Source of the DNA: Erythroxylum novogranatense | Taxonomy: Eukaryota; Streptophyta; Magnoliopsida; Malpighiales; Erythroxylaceae | DNA length: 64,000 nt | NCBI GenBank assembly: GCA_029891385.1 | Contig: CM057228.1 | Span: 80,340,964-80,404,963, forward strand | Direction of reading: 5' to 3' | Shown here: one piece after another, positions 57,385-64,000 of the stretch | How positions within the stretch are numbered: position 1 is the stretch's first letter | Layout: the number at the start of each line of letters is the position of its first letter | Program-made: the position numbers and the translations under genes | Notes under the pieces: model-generated | Seen by the model: the letters and a program-made list of their open reading frames with translations, nothing else | Told to the model about the DNA's origin: nothing | Databases searched by the model: none

Positions 57385-58576
57385 TAAAGCAAGTTTGACA
57401 TATCCCTCATTTCCATCCCTTCTAGGTGATCCTCAAAGCTCTTTTGAGTCAATGTCTTTGTGAACGGATCAGCAAGGCTTTGCTCTGTGGGAATCTTTAC
57501 CACATCCATCTCTTCACGTTGTATTATCTCCCTTATGAGATGATACTTTTGTTCAATATGTTTGGCAGTTTTGTGGTTCCAAGGTTCTTTAAAATTAGCC
57601 ACTACCCCACTATTATCACAATAAAGTGTAATGGCTTTTTCTGCCTCTGGAACTACCTCCAAATCATTTAAGAACTTCCGAAGCTAGACTACTTCCTTTG
57701 TTACTTCACAAGCAGCAATTAACTCAACCTCCATAGTCGAATCAGCAATACAAAATTATTTGACACTCCTCCAAACTATAGCTCCACCTTTTAAAGTAAA
57801 TATAGAACCAGAAGTTGATTTCCTTGAATCAACATCTGATAGGAAATCAGAATCTATATATCCTGTCGGAATAAGATTACTTCCATATTAAACAAACATG
57901 AATTTCTTTGTCCTACGAATATATTTAAGTATACATTTAACCGCAGTCCAATCTAGTCCAATGTTCCATTCCTGGATTGGATTGAAATCTGCTTACCAGC
58001 CCCACTATATAACAGATATCCGGTCTAGTGCAAAGCATTACATACATCAAACTTCCAACTGTTGAAGCATATGAAATGTTACGCATGCATTCAACCTCCT
58101 CTTGGGTTTTAGGTGCTTGTTCCTTTGAAAGTTTGATTTCGTGTCTAGTAGGAGTGAAACCCCTCTTGGAATCTTGCATGGCGAACTTATTGAGCATATT
58201 ATCAATGTAGCTTAATTGAGACAAGGCTATTTGTTTGTTCTTCCAATCCCTTATAAGTTTGATCCCTAGAACATAGTTAGCCTCTCCCAAATCCTTCATT
58301 GAAAACTATTCATTCAGCCATCCCTTAATCGCAGATAACATTCCCACATCATTCCCAATGAGCAGAATGTCATCAACATACAGGATTAGGAAGGTAACCT
58401 GACATTCTTGTATTCTTTTATAAACACAAGGCTCATCTAGGTTTTGTATGAACCCATAGGTTTTGATAGACTCATCAAACCTAATGTTTCAAGACCTAAA
58501 TGCTTGCTTAAATTCATAAATGGACCTTTGCAACTTGCAAACCTTATGCTCATTACCTGGCTCAATGAATCCATCT
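57384..58576 (-). pseudogene. Copia Pol: RT and RNase H, 5'-truncated
   Basis: Minus strand from 58576: VCKLQRSIYEFKQAFRS, ILYVDDILLIGNDVG with the catalytic YVDD (about 58370-58395), MKDLGEANYVLGIKLIRD, RHEIKLSKEQAPKTQEEVEC and SYASTVGSLMYVMLCTRPDI. RNase H follows with STMEVELIAACEVTKE, TLYCDNSG and HIEQKYHLIREIIQREEMDV, ending ADPFTKTL...MRDMSNLL. Stops at LNE-stop-FS (near 58310) and one where a Trp codon is usual (near 57685) disable it. A Tekay-like element inserted at 58577 cuts the RT; the upstream half is beyond 64000. Confidence 0.9.
58572..58576. repeat. Putative target duplication CATCT, left copy
   Basis: The five bases left of the TGTTGGATCCCG start at 58577. The right copy lies beyond the window, so this is unproven. 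Confidence 0.5.
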
Positions 58577-60180
58577 TGTTGGATCCCGATTTGCTTTTAA
58601 TTTTAATTATTATTTGCTAAATGATTTATTCATGCTTGGTTGTTTGTTTAGTTATTTATTATTTTAGAATTGGGTCATTAATGTTGTAGGCTTGAATAAA
58701 GATTGAAATTGATTGGAAAGATGGGTAGTTAGTTAGAATTAATGGAGAGTTAATGGTTGGAGGTGTAGAGACATAAAAGACAAAATAAGGGTAAAATAGG
58801 AAAGTCCATGTAAGTGAAGGGCAAAATTGGAAGAATAGGCTATTTTGTGTCTTAAAGTTGAAGAAGAGAGGAGCATTTTCGTGCAAGGCTTGGAGAGGGG
58901 GGAGAAAACGTAAGAGAAATAGAAGAAGGGAAGAAAAAATCGAAAAAGCTAGGAAGAAGGAGGAAAATTGTGGAAAGAAGGGAAGAATCAAGCTTCTAAA
59001 GGTAAATTCTTCATCTTTTCTTCTTGTTTTATTGAAGAAGTATGTTGTTGTGTTGTGAATGGAGAAATTTAGAGAGAGAAAGGGGTTTTGTGTTGGGTGT
59101 TGGGTTGGAGGAAGAATATGGGTTTCTAAGTTGGGTTTTCAGTTTCCTAACCTATATGGACTATGGGTAGGTTGAATTTGAGTTTGATTAGGGTTAATTT
59201 CTTTTGATTATGATCATGGAAATTTGGGGATTTTCATTTGGATTGGAAATTGAATGAGAATTTTTGGGTTATGTTAGGAAATCAAGAGCCTACCCAAGAG
59301 CAAGAGGAAGGGCACCATTGAAGTTGGACTTTCAAGAGTATAAGGTGGGTAATTTATTTGTAGTTATTGTGTAATGGGCAAAATGCCTTGTGTGTGTATA
59401 TATGTGTACGTATATGCTTGAATTGATAAATTGTGAATTGCTATGATGTGGAAAATGCATTGTCATGTGTTTATGCTATGTTACGCATTGAAAGATGTAT
59501 GACATTTTGATAAGAATTGAATTGTGATTATGTCATGTTATGCATTGAGAAATGCTTGACATTTTGATATGATTATCATTCCATTGAATTGAATTATGGC
59601 ATTTTGGTATAAGAAAACCATGAGAAAATGAGATTTTGAGAATGATTGAATTAAGCATGAGAATGTGAGATTGTGAATAATTGAACTAACTATAAGATTT
59701 GATTGTGTTTGGGTGAGAGAGGAATCGTTTCGTTAGTCACGTGCACGTCGACGTTAAGCCTTCTACCGGCTGCCCGCTTGTGACCCACGAGATCCGAAAA
59801 GTGGACTCGTTTCTTTCACAGAGTAAACTTCGGTTTCTCTGTTTTGTTTACGGAAACCTCGAGCCAAATTGTGTGTGCATTAGCATTTTGATGTGTTATG
59901 TTATGATGTGAATTGTGTGTTATGCTTGAATGAGAAATGAAATCAATTGTGTTTAATTTGATGATGTATTGAATTATGAGGTTGTGTTTGGGAATTGTGA
60001 ATGCTAAGATTCATTGTTGGTCTATATGGATATTTGTTTATGTATGATTGTGTGGGCTCATCTTTGTGGCTTGGGATGTCATGCGTACGAGGACTGTTCG
60101 TTGAGGGTTATAGAATTTAGAAACCCGCTTATGTTTTTGACTCTGGTTCGATAGTTGGGCTTCAGAGAAGGCCCCCAACA
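58577..60180 (+). repeat. 5' LTR of the 58577 element (1.6 kb)
   Basis: Starts TGTTGGATCCCGATTTG, ends AGGCCCCCAACA. Donor CTAAAG/GTAAAT at 59002, mini-exon 59278-59344, GC-rich block 59737-59870. It has no CpG palindrome array; the putative first intron is only 276 nt. Confidence 0.9.
59278..59344 (+). other. Predicted LTR mini-exon (67 nt)
   Basis: Acceptor-like GGGTTATGTTAG ends at 59277, exon starts GAAATCAAG, donor TAAG/GTGGGTAA at 59345. Confidence 0.5.
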
Positions 60181-60185
60181 TCTTG

Positions 60186-60197
60186 TGGTATCAGAGC
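60186..60197 (+). other. Primer-binding site, initiator Met type
   Basis: Exact TGGTATCAGAGC, five bases after the LTR end at 60180. Confidence 0.93.
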
Positions 60198-60376
60198 TTA
60201 GGTTTATTCCTAGGCTTAGAGTGCCTGGTAGGATAAATTATTATGCTATGTGCTTAATTGTTTGCATTCTTAAATTGATTGATTGTATTAAATGACATGC
60301 ATATTGTGCATACATGTAGGAAATAGGATTTAGAATAATGTCAGCTAATCTTTAGTGTTTCTATTGAAGGAGTGAA

Positions 60377-61632
60377 ATGCCACCTCGTAGAAGGACACGA
60401 GGAGTTATGCAAGGATCGGTCGCACCTGAACCTCCATCAAGAGAGGAGGGCACGGATGAGTCTGTAGCCCCAGTGAATGCTGAGGGTTCTGTCGGACAAA
60501 ATAGTAAGCCTGCTCGGTCACAGTCACAGCAGTCGCCTGTTTCGCAGGAGCAAGCGCCTACCTTGGATCCAAGACTGTTCCAAGCTTTCACCTAGGCATT
60601 TGTCCAAGCTATGGGACAAATGTCACAATCTTCTGCTCCGGCCCCAGTCAAGAAGGGGAAACAATTCGACAAGCTGAGAAAGTATGGAGCAGTGGACTTT
60701 TTCGGGACTATTGATCCCGAGGAAGCTAAGACATGGCTGAGGAAGACGGAACGGATACTAGATCAGATGGATTGCGAAGATGACGAGAAAGTTGAGTATG
60801 CTGAAGTTTTCTACAAGGGGATGCTCTACATTGGTGGGAGAGTATCCTGGGAAGTTAGCTAAAGCCGTCGGGGTTGATATGGAAGGACTTCCTGATGGTC
60901 TATAAGAAAAAATATTTTTCTGAAGTGTACATCTAGCAGAAGCAGAGAGAGTTTTTGAGCCTCACCCAAAGGGAGATGACGGTGAGTGAATATGAGCTTC
61001 GATTCACACAATTGCCCCTTTATGAAACTAATTTAGTGATGAGTGAAGCGGCTAAGTGCTGAAGGTTTAAAGCAAGACTGCACTTGGCCATCAGAGAGAA
61101 AGTGGTGGCACAAAATTTTTTCAACTTCCAACAGTTGGTTGATGCAGCTTTAAGAGTAGAAAATGTAGAGAACATCAAAAGTGTTGTGAGTAGAAAGAGG
61201 AAAGGGAGAGAATAGTCTAAGAGGGGAGGCGGTGCTCCTAAGTCAAAGAGGAGTGCTAGGACCTTCCCTGCACAGTCTGAGGAGAAGAGCAATGGAGCGA
61301 GTAGGCCAAGACAGATGAAAACTGTCTCACCTCAAGCCTCAACGGCTGGAGACAGTAGGAGGAGAGATGGGGATAAGTTACCCATTCCTAAATGTGATTA
61401 CTGTGGTAGATTTCATAGAGGGAAATATTACCGACTGACTGGAGCATGCTTCAATTGTGGGGAGAAGGGACACATGGCTAGAGAGTGTCCTCAGAGTTTA
61501 AGAAAGGAGGGAAGTCAGATGCAAGTTCCAAAGAGGTCAGAGACAGTGGGGCACAGGACAGTAATAGAAGTGGGCAGTAGAAGTTCTGATGCGTCCAAAA
61601 AAGTGAACCCTCCGGGGAGACCGAGGCGATAA
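60377..61632 (+). pseudogene. Gag of the 58577 element, frameshifted
   Basis: ATG at 60377 begins MPPRRRTRGVMQGSVAPEPP, followed by a Ser/Gln-rich linker. A stop stands at 60593. Capsid part: DPEEAKTWLRKTERILDQMD (about 60714-60770), then after a frame change SLTQREMTVSEYELRFTQL near 60958 and a stop near 61060. A degraded first zinc unit (CDYCGRFHRGKYY, where the last Cys is Tyr) precedes the intact CCHC knuckle CFNCGEKGHMAREC (near 61447-61490). A stop at 61630-61632 precedes protease. Confidence 0.88.
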
Positions 61633-62007
61633 GCACCAGCTAGAGTATTTACTATGAAAAGGGAGGATGTAGAGACAGCTCCAAAAGTTGTAATTGGTAT
61701 GATTAAGCTTTTTGATGAAAATGTTGTTGTTTTGGCTTCTACCCATTCGTTTATGTCTTTGAGTAGAACTGTGAATGGTAGAGAATTGAGCCCATTGGAT
61801 ACTCCTTTGATGGTGAGTACTCCAATCGGCCAATGTATTATTATTAGTCAAGTATATAGAGACTGTGAGATAATTATTAGAGAGGAACAATTAGTGGTGG
61901 ATCTAATGCCATTGAGAATGGGAGGTTTAGATGTGATTTTGGGGATGGACATATTGGAGAAATATAATTCCAACTTGGATTGTAAAAAGAAGATTGTGAA
62001 GTTTTAA
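61633..62007 (+). pseudogene. Protease of the 58577 element, catalytic Asp lost
   Basis: APARVFTMKREDVETAPKVV opens the domain as in Tekay-type Pol. The active-site block reads VVVLASTHSFMS near 61725-61760, where relatives have xxLFDPGSTHSFI. The Asp-Pro-Gly is missing, while flanking residues align. The C-terminal GGLDVILGMDILEKYNSNLD is kept. A stop at 62005 ends this frame, and RT continues in another frame. Confidence 0.85.
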
Positions 62008-62550
62008 ATTGCAATGACAGGAGGGTGCTATTTTTGGGGGACAGAAAAGTGAGTCCGACTAGAATAGTTTCAGCTCTGATAGCAGAAAAATTAATAAGGA
62101 AAGGATGTGAAGCATTTTTGGCCTATATGGTAGAGACAAAGGCAAATGGAGAGCAGTTAGAAGAAATACCTGTGGTTATGGAATTCCTGGATGTCTTTCT
62201 CGAGGAATTACCAGGACTACCACCGCCTAGGGAAATTGAATTTCCCATTGATCTTCTTCCGGGCACAATGCCAATCTCGATTCTGCCTTATAGAATGGCT
62301 TCGATGGAGTTGAAGGAACTTAAGGAGAAATTGGGAGAATTACTAGAGAAAGGGTTCATAAGGTCGAGCTCTTGGCCTTGGGGAGCTCCGGTCTTTTTTG
62401 TAAAGAAGAAAGATGGATCGTTGAGAATGTGCGTGGACTACAGGAAGCTTAACTATGTCACTATTAAGAACAGATATCCACTCCCCCGTGTAGATGATTT
62501 GTTTGATCAGTTGAAAGGGGCAAGGGTCTTTTCTAAAATAGATTTGAGAT
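62008..62550 (+). pseudogene. RT of the 58577 element, truncated
   Basis: In the frame from 62025: [76 protein letters not shown] and [20 protein letters not shown]. It ends at SKIDLRS, before the GYYQ block and the YIDD/FIDD catalytic motif. Up to the break RT is well conserved. From about 62551 the sequence is unrelated. Confidence 0.9.
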
Positions 62551-64000
62551 CTAAAATCGTAACTCCTAACTCTGACCTCTAAAAATTACACACCATATAT
62601 CATTTTCAAGATAATTTCTTCCTCTACAACTTTGTAAAAGATCACTCAAACCAATTCAGTCCAAAAAAATTGCTAAAATTGCTCACAAGCAGACTGCTCA
62701 CAAAACCAACACTTTGACTAGGTTTCTCTAAAAAGCATAAAACCAATCAATAGAAATCAGTTCATATCTCCCAATATACAACTCGAAAATTATCAAGATC
62801 AGAGGAAATGGAAATCTAACTCAATATGTTACAACGTCCATGAAGACCATTTTCCCAAATTCCATCTCAATTAATTTAGAAAAATCAGCAAAGTAATCAG
62901 GTAATAACTGCGAGTACTGTTCATAGGCAATAAAACAGTAACTTTCCATGCAAAATTTCGCCCTTCTAGAATTACAATTTAACAACACCTATTTCACACA
63001 AAATTGTAGCCAACATCCCAAAGTTTAATTGGGCACAAACCTCACCTCATTTGCTTACCTACACAATTATTTATGATCAAAACATTACAATAGGTCAAAT
63101 TGCATTTTCCAGCTTTTCAACTACAACCTAACTCCTATCACTTCTAACATCAATAACACATCGCTAAGCACCCATTTATACCTCTAATTTAACCACAAAT
63201 TCATCACAACATATATTTACATGATTATAAAAAAGTTGGCAGCACTAACACAAATTATCTTCCTGAGTTTTCCATTTATCTAACCTTACAAACTCAATCC
63301 AAACCAAGCCAAAATCAAGGAAAACTATAGTCATTCATTCATCCATAACCAAGTATACATTTAAACCCATTCAACCCTACTACTATGATGATCAACTACA
63401 TGTATAAAGGATCTCCATGAATGTTTCTAACTACCAAAAGCATAAAAACAAACATCAAAACTCACCTTAAACAAGTTCACACCACTTCTACTTCAATCTT
63501 CCAAGCTTTACTCAATTCCTTATCTCTCACCAAAACTCACGATTATCACTCCCAACATGCATAAATCATCACCTTAGATAGATACCTAAACTCATATGCA
63601 AGTAAAGAGGGCTCTTAAGGTTGGTGGAAGGTGACTTAAGGGAGAAACAAAAGAGAAATCGATGGAGATGGCAAAGTGGAAGGTAGGTTTCGGATGAATG
63701 AATGAGTGAAATGAGCAAAGAACTTTAATTTTTCATTCCTTTAACCATAAGCCACCGAAAACACTAGGTTTGTTTCAAACAAAAGCATTTAATTCTTTTA
63801 GGACAAATGGCATGGATTGGAGAAAAAGGGACAAAATAGAAATAAGACAAAATTTAGCTAATCCTAGTTAATTAAGTATTAATCCCCATTAAACTCTAAT
63901 CATGGCACTCAAATAATTCCCTAACACCATTTAGCCACTAATCAAATGCCATTAAGCAATCCTTTTCAGTACAAAAAAGTTCACTCAATCAGTCGGTTGA
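62551..64000 (-). repeat. LTR-like sequence in minus orientation, incomplete
   Basis: AT-rich non-coding sequence interrupting RT. On the minus strand it has donor-like TTTAAG/GTGAGT (first intron base 63475) and AAATGAG/GTGAGG near 63046, in the same style as the giant LTR (AAATGAG/GTGAGT at 5033). I infer another long chromovirus-type LTR. Neither end shows a clear TG/CA terminus; the right end is off the window. Confidence 0.4.

Larger units (their letters stand above)
58577..62550 (+). mobile_element. Tekay-like gypsy element, 5' part
   Basis: 5' LTR 58577-60180, exact Met primer site, gag from 60377, protease and RT up to 62550, where another sequence interrupts. It sits in copia RT. 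Its gag start is shared with the 30231 element. Confidence 0.9.

Overview
The window is plant nuclear DNA made almost entirely of nested and broken LTR retrotransposons. I recognise no intact host gene, no tRNA or rRNA gene and no CRISPR array. Evidence for a plant: Ty3/gypsy chromovirus polyproteins of the Tekay/Del kind, Athila/Tat-type gag-protease relics, Ty1/copia pol, primer sites complementary to plant initiator-Met tRNA, and AT-rich spacers. A eudicot is likely; a cucurbit is only an impression.

Layout. (1) 1-2700: decayed Athila-like element on the minus strand (terminal region, polypurine tract, protease, gag). (2) 2701-23327: a minus-strand element with about 4.7 kb LTRs, only 618 bp of internal DNA and a perfect 5-bp target duplication (ATAAC). 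Its right LTR is split by a 10.5 kb Tekay-like chromovirus (9575-20074, TSD GTACT), whose 3' LTR is in turn split by a solo LTR (18445-19868, TSD ATAAT). (3) 24194-28480: copia 5' LTR, primer site, leader and truncated gag. (4) 28480-45600: one decayed Athila-like element on the plus strand. It is split by a solo copia LTR (30091-40624, TSD AACCT) that itself holds a Tekay-like element (30231-38713, TSD TTATA), and by a 3.8 kb solo Tekay-like LTR (40878-44720, TSD GACAT). (5) 45601-52310: a mosaic of Athila-like, copia and gypsy LTR pieces, including an inverted LTR pair. (6) 52318-55256: Athila-like gag-protease on the plus strand. (7) 55257-58576: minus-strand copia element (3' LTR, RNase H, RT). 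(8) 58577-62550: Tekay-like element inserted in that copia RT, broken in its own RT by another minus-strand LTR-like sequence that runs off the window.

The coding regions are dead: many in-frame stops, frameshifts and deletions. The most interesting signal is in the long chromovirus-type LTRs. At least five divergent families share the same order of splice-like signals: donor, intron, a 64-78 nt mini-exon, donor, intron, pyrimidine-rich acceptor. Palindromic CpG arrays and a conserved GC-rich block sit at fixed places inside the putative introns. A second strong signal is a hierarchical array at 45967-46560 in which different stem sequences keep perfect pairing around a constant loop.

All boundaries, target duplications and motifs were read by eye; lineage names are assignments from motif resemblance, not from searches.
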